DNA from: Fonsecaea monophora
Taxonomy: Eukaryota; Ascomycota; Eurotiomycetes; Chaetothyriales; Herpotrichiellaceae
Assembly: GCF_001642475.1 (NCBI RefSeq)
Contig: NW_019173963.1
Coordinates: 62,001 to 126,000 of the forward strand
Length of the DNA stretch: 64,000 nucleotides
Direction of reading: 5' to 3'
Below are positions 1-10,890 of this stretch, in pieces (positions within the stretch are counted from its first letter, which is position 1; each line of letters starts with the position of its first letter). Made by a program: the position numbers and the translations under genes. A model generated the notes under the pieces. It was not told where the DNA came from. It did no database searches and saw only the letters and a list, made by a program, of their open reading frames with translations.

Positions 1-657
1 TACTAAGGCAACAACTGTCAGCATGCATTTCGATCTTTGGCCGCTACAACACCTGGGCATCTTCATCAAGCGGCGAGGAAGGTTGCGAGATTCCATTGGC
101 TCAGGCACATGGAGGGACGAGCGATTAAGAGGAATAAGGGTCGTTCGGGTGGTAGAAAGCCAAATCAGATTCAACAGCTCGGCGGGCTGGCGGGTCAAAG
201 GACGATGGAGAATGGAGGGTGGGTGACGGGCCCTGTTTGTGGCATCTCCGAGGACAGTTTCGAGGCCTGCCGAGGCGCCTCTGTAATAACACTGCTTGGC
301 CGTCAAAGCGGCGACCGATGCCAGGTGATCGTTTGCAAGCCTAGGTGCCTAGGTAGGCAGGTAATGAATGCTGAACTGGGTGAGTAGGTTGGTAGTGACG
401 AGTTTATTTGATTGCCGTGTACCGAGTAGTTACGAGTGATACAGGTGAAATGCGCAAACTGCGCCCTGATGCCCATCGGGCCTTTGCCTGCGCCCGGTGT
501 GTCTGCGCGCCGCCAGTCGCGTTCCATCCACCATCAATTTCCCGCCAAAACAGGGAGTACGAGGTACATCAACCCAAAACTCCGATCAAAATATGACGGG
601 TTAAAGCTACTGTCATGTCAGTCTGCAAGATAAACGTTTTCGTCGTAACTCCTCCAT
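1..657. other. intergenic, no gene seen
   Basis: I see no convincing coding exon here. The small open frames on both strands have no recognisable domain and unlikely composition. A short imperfect repeat of a GCCTAGGT-type motif lies at about 341-362. The stretch is downstream of the reverse-strand regulator that ends at 658. Confidence 0.5.
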
Positions 658-2333
658 TCACGAAACCCCCCGCGTACGCCAGACTGACTCCAGCTCCTCC
701 AGGAAAAGCAACTCCTCCCCTGAATACAGCTGTTGGAACCGTTGCCTTAAGTCACGTCGGATGAGTGCGATGTCCTCGGGCTTGTCAACAGCATAGCCAA
801 ATATCAAGGTTGGCCACGATCCAAGGTAACACCTCGACCACTCTTCATTGGCTTGTGGACACTGCAAGATCTCCAGGCCCCTCTGAACCTGCCATGTATA
901 GACCACTGGTGGAAGCGGAGATGTAGTCTCCGACACCTCATGTGCTCTGGATACCCAGTCCAGGAGGAGGGAGGCCGCGAGAATGTGCAAGCTGGTCGAG
1001 TGTTGGTGGAAGATACGGGCTCGTTCGGCAGCTGTTCCCACTGACCACGAGTCGCATTCCTTGACGCAATGACCCTCTTCTAGGATTGTCTTCTCCCAAA
1101 ATGACATTTCACGCCCGAGGACATCTAGTAATTCAGGCTCGGCTTTCGTTGGGCTTTTGCAGACTTGGACAATCTCAATAATCAACTTTTGGAGTGCCAA
1201 AGGGAAACCTATCACGGGGCTATTGTCGGCAGGTGAAGCGTCCGGAAATGTCAAGGACTGCAGCGTCTCTTGTGCCCGTGCGCAGAACTCAAAGTCGGGC
1301 TGAAAATCTACGGCAAACGGCCGATTGACCGTCCGGCGAAAGACTTGATAAAGGATGCTTTCCCAAATGATACGATGAATCGGGCGTGGCATAGGAGGTC
1401 TTCGCGAATGCGTCCATCGGAGTTTCATGAGCTGGATTGCTCCCCTGACATGCTTGCCGATGTCTTTGTTGGTCCCAATATCGAAGACCTGTTCGCATAA
1501 AGCCTTGATTAGTTGACTCCGTCATCTGCAGAGCTTTTTTGACCGCTTTCGAATGCACGAGGGAAAACTCACCCCGTGGATGTATAAATGGATGATGGCC
1601 ACTAGCAGGGCGTCATTGAAATCATCTCGACCCCAGTCGATGGTGCTGAGAGAGCGATTGACCTCAGACACGGCACGAGCATAGTATCTGAGTCCGGCCT
1701 CATGCATTTGCGCACTTCCGGTGAGAAGATGCATTCGTGACGCACCACAAGCCAGCGCAACGTCTTTCATGCCCTCAAATTGCAGAAGCATTCCCACAAT
1801 CTCCGGGATCAGCTGGGACTGGAAGCCTGGATGCGTATTGGACAGTATGAGTAGTGGGAGGAACCCATCGAGAAAGTGGCGACAACAAGCAACTTCAAGG
1901 TCGGATTTGAGCATGGGCGAATTGAAGAGGTCAGAGTTGAAAGAGATCTCGCGACAAACAAAGAATGGTGATGCATCAGTGCCTACGCTGTCTTTGCTGC
2001 TGCTCGAGAGGCGCCTTACAACCGTGATGCTTTTTGGCGACTCAGCCGGCGACGGTGATGCGGGAGACCTCGAAGTTCGCCTATGTCGCCGGTCGAACAA
2101 CTCGTCTTCGGCAGGCCAAGTACACACTCGGTTGGATTTAATGCACTTTTCACACTTGGGCCTTACTTCGTTGCATTTCTTCCGTCGCATGCGGCCTAAA
2201 GTCCTGTTAGCTACAGTTGGCTCCACCAGATACAACTGCACTCACAGGTCAAACATCCAGTCTTGGTCCGCAGCGTGGCATTGGATTGACGTGCCATACC
2301 ACCAGAAAATGCACTTGCGCGGCTTCGATGCAT
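658..2333 (-). CDS. Zn2Cys6 fungal transcription factor (Fungal_trans_2-like)
   Basis: Three exons, 2333-2246, 2195-1573 and 1488-658, give 513 residues and join in frame. Intron 1 (2196-2245) has a GTGAGT donor, a CTAAC branch site and a TTTAG acceptor, and it splits the zinc cluster: GCLTC comes from exon 1 and RMRRKKC onward from exon 2. Together they form a complete C-x2-C-x6-C-x5-C-x2-C-x6-C binuclear cluster at about residues 27-54. It is followed by a Ser/Pro-rich linker and a helical fungal-specific regulatory domain. Intron 2 (1489-1572) leads into the motif VFDIGTNKDIGKHV. An in-frame ATG at 2297 is an alternative start. The protein is a nuclear DNA-binding regulator. Its nearest neighbours are the amidase and the MFS gene, so it may control them; that is inference from position. 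The target promoter is unknown. Confidence 0.88.
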
Positions 2334-2860
2334 GTCAATATTTCATGGTGGGCGGCTCAATATGCCTGAGATATCCATTGAAATGCGAGGGAGGGAGCCT
2401 CTACAGGGAAGAGTTTAGGTTTGGCACATCCTAAACAACTGAAGTCGACATCTTCAGTCCTTATCAATGGATGGCACGGAGGTCTAATCAGTCAAAATTC
2501 TAGGCCCCATGTGGGCTTTCTCCCCGCATTGAGAGATTGGCCTATCGGTGGCAAGCGACAAACCTAGTCCCTCAAGTGTCGCTGGCACGGCAGGCCAGAG
2601 AGGAGCGGAATTTGTTCGCCCAGCTGCGGAAAGGTTGGTTTGTTGCTCGCAAAAGCCTGAAAACTCTCTTGGCCTGATTGCGAGAGGATTGTTCTGAGAA
2701 CCCGTGGCTGGCTGTCGACACGTACAAAAAGAAATCGTGATTACTGAACGAAGATACTTCGTCAGAGGTTTATACCTTGACACTACCTTCGATACGGATG
2801 TGCCTTTCAAGCCACAATACGGCTTCACCACCATCTACACAGACTCTTGAGTCCTCACTT
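2334..2860. other. intergenic, promoter of the Zn2Cys6 gene
   Basis: This lies between two reverse-strand genes. It should hold the 3' end of the amidase transcript and the promoter of the regulator. A 116-codon reverse frame at 2484-2834 has no family resemblance and I do not call it a gene. Confidence 0.5.
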
Positions 2861-4727
2861 TTACGAGATGCCTAGGGCGGCGGATATCAGCTCCACGGCA
2901 GACATTAGCTCTTCGTCGTGCTCAGATCTAGCGATAGCCTGAATGTGACAAGGCGCGTTGTGCACAGCCTCTGGAAGATCTGCCATCTGTCAGACTAAAG
3001 ACTTCACAATGCGTGCTTCAGTGGCCACCTACAGTCTGGAATTCTTGGATCGGGAAGGTCCAAATTCTTGTCCGCTTTGAGATACGGGATAATGCAGGCA
3101 GGGTACTGCTCGAGATTATCAGCCACATATTCCGTGCCGGCATACTGCCGATCTTTTCACTTACCGCAAGGAGATTCCACATGACTGTATACGGCGGATA
3201 CCTGAAGGTGTCATGAGGTACGGCGGTCTTATGCGATCCTGGGGCCACAATAACATCCAACTTGTTTGCCACAAAGAGTTTCAACCAGTCAGCTCGGAAC
3301 TTGAGACGCTTCTCATTCATATCCAGTAAATCACCCAGAGTCTTGTCGCGGCGGCCTTCAGGTGGTGGCGTGTACAAGTCCTTGACAGAGGTAACCCATG
3401 GCTCGCCCGAAGCTTCGATATGTTTGAATCCGGTACACTCGTTATCGATGTCGAAGAAACTCCAGGATAGCTCTGTGGCTTCTTTGAACGATGGAAAGTT
3501 TTCCAGCATTACAATGTTGTGACCAGCTTGCTTCAGCTTGTCAGCCGCTGTCTTCAATGCTCGCAGGATTGGTGGCTGGACAAGCCATGTGGGACATTCG
3601 AGGATGACACCAATCGTTAGACTCTTTTTTTCTTCAACGGGATGCCATGGCATAGCAAGAGCGGTATAGTCCAAGTTCCACGGCTTCGAGTTGATGACGG
3701 TTTCCAGAAACAGTCGCAAGTCGCGGGCTGTCGTGGCCAACGGTCCTGCTGCTGGCATTATGCCGGTCCAGCCATCGAGCACCGGATTTGTCTGGCCACC
3801 AAAAGGAATGCGATCAACCGACGGCTTGAAGCCGTATGTTCCGCAACACAAGGCAGGGATTCGGATCGATCCTCCAATGTCTGTTCCGACACCCAGGATT
3901 GAGCCTCGTATACCAACAAGGGCGCCTTCCCCTCCACTGCTTCCCCCGGCAGTGAGCTTCAGCTTGTGAGGATTCTGGAGCAGATAAGCCAAGTGTTTGT
4001 GACCCTAAATCATGACGCTCACCAGCACCCGACCAAAGACGTTGTTCTCAGAGTCGGCCGTCATTAATGTCTGTGGTAGGTTGGTCTTGACATAAAGCAC
4101 GGCGCCATTCTGAAGAAGGATATCAACCAAAGGTGAGTTAAAGTCCGCTGCTGGTCGTTTGATGAACGAGACGTAACCGATTGTCGAATATGTACCCTTC
4201 AGGTTGAAGGAATCCTATGGACCACGACATTGAGCAATGAACCTACTGGGGAAATTTCGGACCATACCTTCAGACTGATTGGCATCCCATGTAATGGCCC
4301 CATTGGCTTACCTTCTCTGTTCAGATAATCGTCGAGATACTTGGCTCTTTCGAGAGCCTTATCGAAGAAAATCTCTGTCAAGCAGTTCGTCTTGGTCTCT
4401 TAGCAATCGAGCAGCTCAACATACACACTTGGTACTGACCACTTGGTGAGCGACAGCAGCTCTTTTGCAGAAGGCTTGAGTGACTTCGACCGCGGAAAGC
4501 TCTTTGGCGGCCATCTTGGCTATCAGATCGACAGCGTCATACTTTTCGGTGATCTCGAGCTCCTTGGGGGTGAGAAGGCCACAGGTTGCGGGAACTTCAA
4601 GGACGCTGATATCAGAGTCGGCATTGACAGATTCTAGGATGCTAGGAGCCAGTCGCCATTCTGCGGGTATAGCTTTGGCTCCGGCAGCGCGTTTCTTCGC
4701 CACCAAGTCACTCCAATGCTCGCCCAT
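2861..4727 (-). CDS. AmdS-type amidase (amidase signature family)
   Basis: Six exons: 4727-4440, 4390-4268, 4214-4023, 3974-3165, 3108-3033 and 2979-2861. They total 536 codons including the stop, giving 535 residues, normal for fungal acetamidase/general amidases. The Ser-cisSer-Lys triad is visible: K137 at the end of GMPISLK, S213 in the GGSSGGEGA block and S237 in GVGTDIGGSIR. The enzyme hydrolyses an amide to a carboxylate plus ammonia, most likely in the cytosol. The exact substrate cannot be read from sequence. The C-terminal exons (PACIIPYLKA..., then AVHNAPCHIQAIAR and a final LISAALGIS) lie beyond the long reading frame and were recovered by splicing. The donor at 4439 is GTCAGT, a weak site. 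The gene is divergent from an MFS transporter across a 1.2-kb spacer with several GATA motifs. Confidence 0.92.
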
Positions 4728-5906
4728 TGCAGCGTTGCTCAGGTACTCGAGAAATAATTACCAGAAGGTCGAGGACTCAACATCAGTCAAGGGTGTACTG
4801 CTTTATCTATCTTCTCCCTCTGGTTTGGCCGAAATCAACCACAAAGCGGGGAAGCTCGAACAGAGGCACGGAAACTTAGCTGGCTTTGGAGGTTCGTCAG
4901 ATCAGGTAAGGGACATGCCTTCACAGTATCAAGTGTTTGCTTGTCTAGGCTCTTAGCGCCTTCTGATAGCATGTCCAAGTCCTTTGGGTGTTGATGGAAC
5001 AGGATGATATCTTCCGCCGGCACATAGAGACTGGTCAATCACACGGAATTCCGCGAAGCTTGTTTCGGGCTACGATCTGGGGTGGAGCGGCCTCTTCTTA
5101 ACTGTCGCCCCAACCCAGCACCAATCAGACATGATAGCGCAGAGAAGGATTCGGACGATCCCCGGAAACTGGCCTCCGCAAGAAAGTCTGGACAGGCAGG
5201 AGAGTTCACCACTGGCTTTGAAACTGGCCGGCAGCCTTTATGTACCTAGTCCACACGGAGCGAAAGCCATGGACGTTGCGAAAGCGAGGTGAGGTCTCCA
5301 AGAATCCGATATCAACATCTCCCTGTCCAAATCATTGTGGAAACCAGCCAAGGCAAGCGTATGATTCCCCTATCGCGGCCAGCCTGGGAACGTGTGTACT
5401 GCTAGACCGCGTGTGTCCCTGCGGTGGCGGTGACGTGCATATCGCAACCCCAATGGTGGTCAACTATATTCCCTCACCAGTTCCCGTTCTGCGTCAGTAC
5501 AGAAACCTGTTTCACGGTCTACCATGTGGTACATCCGTGTGGGACAACCGAGAGCATACGGAGATCACAACTCCCTTATCTTTCTACATTGCATCTTCAT
5601 AGGCTTTCTCATTTCATCTCTACCTTAGGAGCCATTCGCCTGGGTCTATTCCGCAGACTGCTGCTCTTATCGAGGAGATTGCGTGTCGAATCGTCTATCT
5701 CTGGTCTATGCAAATGCTATGCCTGGATCTTCTAGCGCGGACATTGGCGCTGGCAGGTGCACAGACACATAAATCAGTGCGACCCTCGTGATGGCGATCC
5801 TATGAAGATCTTCAGCTCAATTTTCCTCTTCTACTCTCATAGCCTCCTCACTCCTCATCCTTTCACTCTTTCCCTTCATCATCGAACCTCTACAACCTTC
5901 AGCGAC
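4728..5906. promoter_or_regulatory. divergent amidase/MFS promoter region with GATA motifs
   Basis: This 1.2-kb spacer separates two divergently transcribed genes and has no convincing exon. HGATAR-type sites are visible on one strand or the other: AGATAA at 4803-4808 and AGATAG at 4807-4812 (both about 80 bp upstream of the amidase start), TGATAG near 5130, and AGATAA at about 5576-5581. These match the binding motif of AreA/NIT2-type GATA factors that relieve nitrogen repression. GATA motifs are short and occur by chance, so function is inference. The 3' end is pyrimidine-rich, as is usual just upstream of fungal starts. Confidence 0.4.
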
Positions 5907-7667
5907 ATGGCGCATTATGACTTGCCAATTGACACAATCCCGGGGACAGTCCACCTTGTGGACATCGAGCATAACATGCATACCCGGCATGCTGGATCGG
6001 GGGACAAGGACATTGTTTTGGTACCCACTCCATCAAACGATCCTGACGATCCTCTGAACTGGTCGCCGAAGCGAAAGCTCATGTTGACCATAACAGTCAA
6101 CATGTATGTCCCATACCACGTTACGATCGCAAGACAAGGCACTGACGCCTGGCAGATACACCTTAGTAGTTGGAATTGCCAACTCTGTGGTCTATTCGGT
6201 TCTTGTTCCTCTTTCTGAGGCTTCTGGGGTCTCCATCAGCACTCTCAACCAAGGCACAGGATATCTGTTTCTTCTTGCTGGTTGGGGTTTGCTCTTCTGG
6301 CAACCCTTCGCCTTGCGATACGGCAAGCGTCTAACCTATCTTCTCTCCATCTGCGGGACAATCGCTTGTACGTTGTGGGGTCCATACGCCCGCGGCAATG
6401 GTGTATGGATTGCAAAGAATATAGTCGGAGGTTTCATGGCTGCGCCCATAGAGAGCCTTCCTGAAGTCTCTGTGACGGATGTATACTTTCAGCACCAGCG
6501 AGGAACATATATGGGCATCTATGCGTTCTTCCTGGCTGGGAGCAACTATTTTGCGCCCGTGATCTGTGGATTTATCGCTGACGACCAGGGTTGGAAATGG
6601 GTTTTCTACTGGCCAGCCATTTTCCTTGGCGTGGCTCTGGTCATTTGCTTCTTCTTCATGGAGGAGACGAACTATACGCGATCTACAGTGGGCGTAGTTG
6701 AGACATCCAGCGGCAGCCAGACACCCATCTCTGCCACGAAAGATGAGAAGGCGACGGAAAAGACGCCGGATGTTGTCAACGAGGCTTCTGACAACGTTGA
6801 GAGCGGCACCCTGGTTTATGGCAGCAACAAGACATACTTACAGAAACTGTCACTGTGGCAAACATCGCCTGGGGAACAAATTTGGACAAGAGCCTTGCGA
6901 TCGCTGGGTTACTTGAGCTGGCCTGTCATCTTCTATGCTGGGTTTAGCTATGGCAGTTATCTTGTGAGTTTGACTACCGACCTCTTTGTGAGCCGAAATG
7001 GAAGTATTATCCTGACATCGCAACTTGACAGATCTGGTTCAATGTCCTGAACGCAACGGCAAGCATCATTTTGGGAGGTCCACCCTACAATTTCAAAGCC
7101 TCCATGGTCGGGCTTTCATACGTCAGCACATTGATCGGTGTCGTGGTCGGATGCTTCTTTACTGGCCGCTTCAGCGATTGGCTCACTATCAGACTCGCAC
7201 GTCGCAACAAAGGCATCATGGAGCCGGAGCATCGTCTTTGGCCTTTTGCAGCGTGCATCATTATTGTTCCTGCATCCCTCATTCTCTGGGGGGTAGGCGC
7301 CGCGCATCACGTCCATTGGTTTGGGTTGGTCTTCGCTATGGGTTCTTTGGCCGCTTCGAGCTGTTTCGGAATCACTCTCAGCGTCAACTATCTTATTGAT
7401 ACATACCACGAAATCAGCGCGGATGCGATGACAACAGTGATCCTGGTTCGCAATACCATGTCTTTTGCCATTGGTTACGGAATCACTCCTTGGCTAGACA
7501 ACCTTGGTCTGCAGAATTGCTTCATCTCCGCTGCCTTTATTGGAATGGCGGCATCTTCAGTCTTTCTGGTCATGATTTTCTTTGGTAAGAGCCTCAGGGA
7601 GCGGAGCCGTGTGAAATACTGGAACTTGGTGGCGGAATTGATGGCGAAGAGCAATGTAACCGTCTGA
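5907..7667 (+). CDS. MFS transporter, DHA1/Hol1-like
   Basis: Three exons, 5907-6103, 6156-6963 and 7032-7667, give 546 residues in frame. The N-terminal cytosolic tail ends in DPDDPLNWS before TM1, as is typical of fungal DHA1 carriers. Twelve hydrophobic segments fall in two blocks of six, separated by a charged, Thr/Glu-rich central loop at about residues 240-285. The sequence ALRYGKRLTYL between TM2 and TM3 and the EVSVTDVYFQHQRGTYMG block resemble the polyamine/organic-cation Hol1-like branch. It is a plasma-membrane proton-coupled carrier. The substrate is unknown, but the divergent amidase suggests an amide, amine or other nitrogen compound. The upstream DNA is shared with the amidase. 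Confidence 0.9.
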
Positions 7668-8192
7668 GGGTGAATGGGCGGATCCATGGGAGCACGCATG
7701 GGAAGCTGGCTGGAACTCCAAAGCTGTGTCTCATTGTATGGGTGTGGAGCGGCGCAATGAGAGCTGACATAGACAAGAAAACCATAGCATGGTGCCCCAA
7801 GGCTACAAGGTGGTCGACCATAAACGAGGAGACAAGGCTGCGTCGAAGCCTCACATGCAAGGCTGTATATGCACGTGATATACAATCCCGGCCCGACGTT
7901 ACTCCGATAATCTGCCTGGGACTTTTTTTTCCATCTCAATTGTCATTTCTCATTTTTGCCTGTCTGCATACAAATCTCATGTCTTTTCATATATCCCTGA
8001 TTACTGTATGCAGTATGTCTCGGATGATCTGACTTGCTCGATTGTACAGCGGACCCTGACACACAGCTCTTGAGCCATCGCATAGAGTGGTTCAATATGC
8101 TGAGCCTTGTCGATTTTCCGCTTGTCCTGAATTCACGCTCCTGTCGGTGTCAGAGCAGCTCATATTGGTGGCGGCCTGGCTGATACATCTTG
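7668..8192. other. intergenic, SUA5 promoter
   Basis: This lies between two forward genes. I see only short frames without family signal. It presumably holds the MFS 3' UTR and the SUA5 promoter. Confidence 0.5.
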
Positions 8193-9893
8193 ATGAGACT
8201 TCTTCTACGACCACATCTCCGCTCTAATTCTTCTTTGAAACAATTTTCCACCCTTTACAGGACGACATCGAGCGCCACAATGAGGAGTATTATCAATAAT
8301 CGCTCCCACCTGGCCGCTATGCCCTACACACATTGCTCCACACGGATCGTCGACCTCTGCGACCTCGACCTCCCCGAAGATGCGACGGATGAAGAGTACC
8401 GCGCCATCTATCTCAAGTACATCCTGTCGCCGCCACGCCGCAAAGCCAGTAACGCGAGGTTGCTCCGGGATGCCGTTGAATCCATCCGACACGGTATTGC
8501 CCCTCCAGTGGCTTTTCCCACAGAAACCGTTTACGGTCTCGGCGCGGACGCAACAAACGAACCTGCTGTCTCGGGCATTTTTGCCGCAAAAGGTCGACCC
8601 AGCGATAACCCGCTCATCGTCCATGTCTCTAGTATCAAGCATCTGGAACAGGTGACCGGACAGCCATTGCCGGAGATTTACTTGCCAGTAGCAGAGAGGT
8701 TTTGGCCGGGCCCTCTGACGATCCTCCTCCCAGTGCCGCCGTCGGGAATCTTTGCAAGAAACGTGCATCCCTCCCAATCGACGATCGGATTTCGCATTCC
8801 ATCGTCAAGATACGCTCGCTTCTTTATCGCGGCAACCGGCAGACCCATCGCGGGGCCGAGTGCGAACTCGTCTGGGAAGCCAAGCCCAACGACAGCACAA
8901 CATGTTTTAGACGATTTAAACGGAAAGATCAATTTCGTATTAGATGGTGGGGGTTGTGAGGTTGGTGTAGAGAGCACAGTAGTGGATGGGTTGCATGATC
9001 CGCCACTAATCTTGAGGCCAGGAGGTGTGAGTATGGAGGAATTGAGAAGCCTTGGGGTCGAAATGGGCAATAAATGGGCGAGGACGGCGATCGGATACAA
9101 GAGGCAATCTTCAGGACCGTCGGATGAGCCCAGAAGGGATGACTCTACTGCCACCACGACCGCGTCGACGCCATCCTCCCTGGGCGTGTCCGCATCTTCA
9201 GGAAGCGCAAGTGTGACCCACATCGATGGATTTGTCACTTACGAAGACGACGTGAATGGTGCACCTCGCGCTCCAGGTATGAAGTACAGACACTACGCGC
9301 CAATGGGACGATTGATTCTGTTTTCTGAGAACGCCGTACGAAATGGTCGTGTGGCAGACAAGCTGGATGAGTTGACTGCTGGCAACTACCGATCGTGTAC
9401 TGGTGTGGATGGACAGGAGGAGCCTCAGGAAATCAGGGGTGGAATCATATCATGCCACTGGCCATCCTTTGCTGGACTGCCAGTCAAAACGATTTCTACA
9501 TTTCTCCCATCCACGAGCGCCTATCCCGAAGCACTTTCAAACTCTGTCTATGCACCAAGCACCTCAGCTGCGACAATCACTGCGAATAACACCCCCGTCA
9601 CTTTGTACAACGTTCACCTTGGGCCGGACATTTCCACGCTGGCACACTCGCTCTTCGGCGTCTTGCGCCTGTTTGACGAGTTGGACTGCAAATTCATCTT
9701 CGCGGAGACTGTACAGCGAACTGCGCCCTTTCCATCGCCTTCATCTGTCCAGTTTGAAGCACTCAACCAGCCCGGCCCCACAACGCATAGTCAAGGAACG
9801 GACGGCGGACAAGAACCCAGCCATACGCGTCGGGACCTCGAAGACGCGGTGATTGACAGGATCGAGAAGGCAGCGGCCGAGAGGGTGGATTGA
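8193..9893 (+). CDS. SUA5: threonylcarbamoyl-AMP synthase Sua5
   Basis: A single exon of 566 residues. The YrdC/Sua5 catalytic domain occupies about residues 85-285, with FPTETVYGLGADA, KGRPSDNPLIVHV, PGPLTILLP, STIGFRIPSSR and AGPSANSSGKPSPT. The Sua5 C-terminal domain follows (MKYRHYAPMG; ELDCKFIFAETV; DLEDAVIDRIEKAA) after a low-complexity Ser/Thr linker. The enzyme makes threonylcarbamoyl-adenylate from threonine, bicarbonate and ATP, the first step of t6A37 formation in ANN-decoding tRNAs. The first ATG (8193) starts an Arg/Ser-rich, acid-free leader resembling a mitochondrial presequence. Further in-frame ATGs at 8280 and about 8319 precede the conserved part, so alternative starts could supply both mitochondria and cytosol. 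Confidence 0.95.
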   Translation: MRLLLRPHLRSNSSLKQFSTLYRTTSSATMRSIINNRSHLAAMPYTHCSTRIVDLCDLDLPEDATDEEYRAIYLKYILSPPRRKASNARLLRDAVESIRHGIAPPVAFPTETVYGLGADATNEPAVSGIFAAKGRPSDNPLIVHVSSIKHLEQVTGQPLPEIYLPVAERFWPGPLTILLPVPPSGIFARNVHPSQSTIGFRIPSSRYARFFIAATGRPIAGPSANSSGKPSPTTAQHVLDDLNGKINFVLDGGGCEVGVESTVVDGLHDPPLILRPGGVSMEELRSLGVEMGNKWARTAIGYKRQSSGPSDEPRRDDSTATTTASTPSSLGVSASSGSASVTHIDGFVTYEDDVNGAPRAPGMKYRHYAPMGRLILFSENAVRNGRVADKLDELTAGNYRSCTGVDGQEEPQEIRGGIISCHWPSFAGLPVKTISTFLPSTSAYPEALSNSVYAPSTSAATITANNTPVTLYNVHLGPDISTLAHSLFGVLRLFDELDCKFIFAETVQRTAPFPSPSSVQFEALNQPGPTTHSQGTDGGQEPSHTRRDLEDAVIDRIEKAAAERVD

Positions 9894-10890
9894 AGTCTAG
9901 TTGGGGTCTGCCTGATCGACCTGGTTTTATTCCTTTCAATGCAACACGATGTTTCGTGGACTCGCTATACTTGACCAGGTTTAGGTATTTCTGCAATGCA
10001 CAAGCCCATCTTCTATTTGATGTATCCTGCGTCACACCGAACGGAGCATGCATGTCAGAGCTATTCCACCAACTAGAATCCGTGTCTACGCACACGGCCG
10101 CCCAATACTTGGTCCCCCTCCGGCTCAGACCACGCACAGGTCAAGGTCCAAGCTTCGTCTCTCCTATCCTTGGCAGACACACGTATTTCAGCGAACTAGG
10201 TGCTGGGATATTGTGCTACAGCTGCCTGTGCACACGTATGATCTGGTCGCCGTTCGACCGGGCGAAATGAAATGGCATGGTCCTTGACATGGTGGTACTT
10301 TAGCTTGTTGGATATACATGTAGTACTTTATGTACCTATAGCTATCTATCTAGAGAAGTGTGCATTCAGTGCTCAAAAGGGTAGCATGCATGCATGCACT
10401 CAATACATGCGTTCAATACTTGCATTATTCTCACGTCATGACGTGCAAAGAAAGAGACTATTGGATTCTTTTTCGGGTTCAACAAAGATTTCGAGCACTG
10501 TTATGGGTTGTAGATATGTCATGTTGATCTACTTTCAGTAGCAAGGAGAAAAGAAGAATGGCAACTGTCTGGGTATCTACATACAAACAAAAAGGCTAGT
10601 AAAGGCGGTTCGACATCCAGCGAGGTTGCAAAGAGAACGAGACTGGATTGATTTGAAGGAAAGATAAAAGGAAACGACGAAGTGGGAGCACAGACCGAAA
10701 TATTTGCCATGATCTATTCAGCCATAAACATGTGAGTGGAACGAGACTGTTTTCATTGGCCCAACATCCCCAGTGGTGTAGCCAGTGGATTTCTCTGCCT
10801 CGTCGTTTATCAACCGCACCCGCCTCTTCCATAGCAGTAGGGTATGCCACCCACGATAATTTCACATCGAACAAGGCAGAACCAATGACT
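9894..10890. other. convergent intergenic region
   Basis: This lies between the ends of SUA5 and VPS27 and holds both 3' UTRs. No coding signal is seen. A short GCATGCATGCATGC palindromic run lies at about 10384-10398. Confidence 0.5.

Noticed and set aside
2484..2834. 116-codon reverse frame between the regulator and the amidase
   Set aside because: No domain, no splice partner, and it lies in the expected promoter of the regulator.
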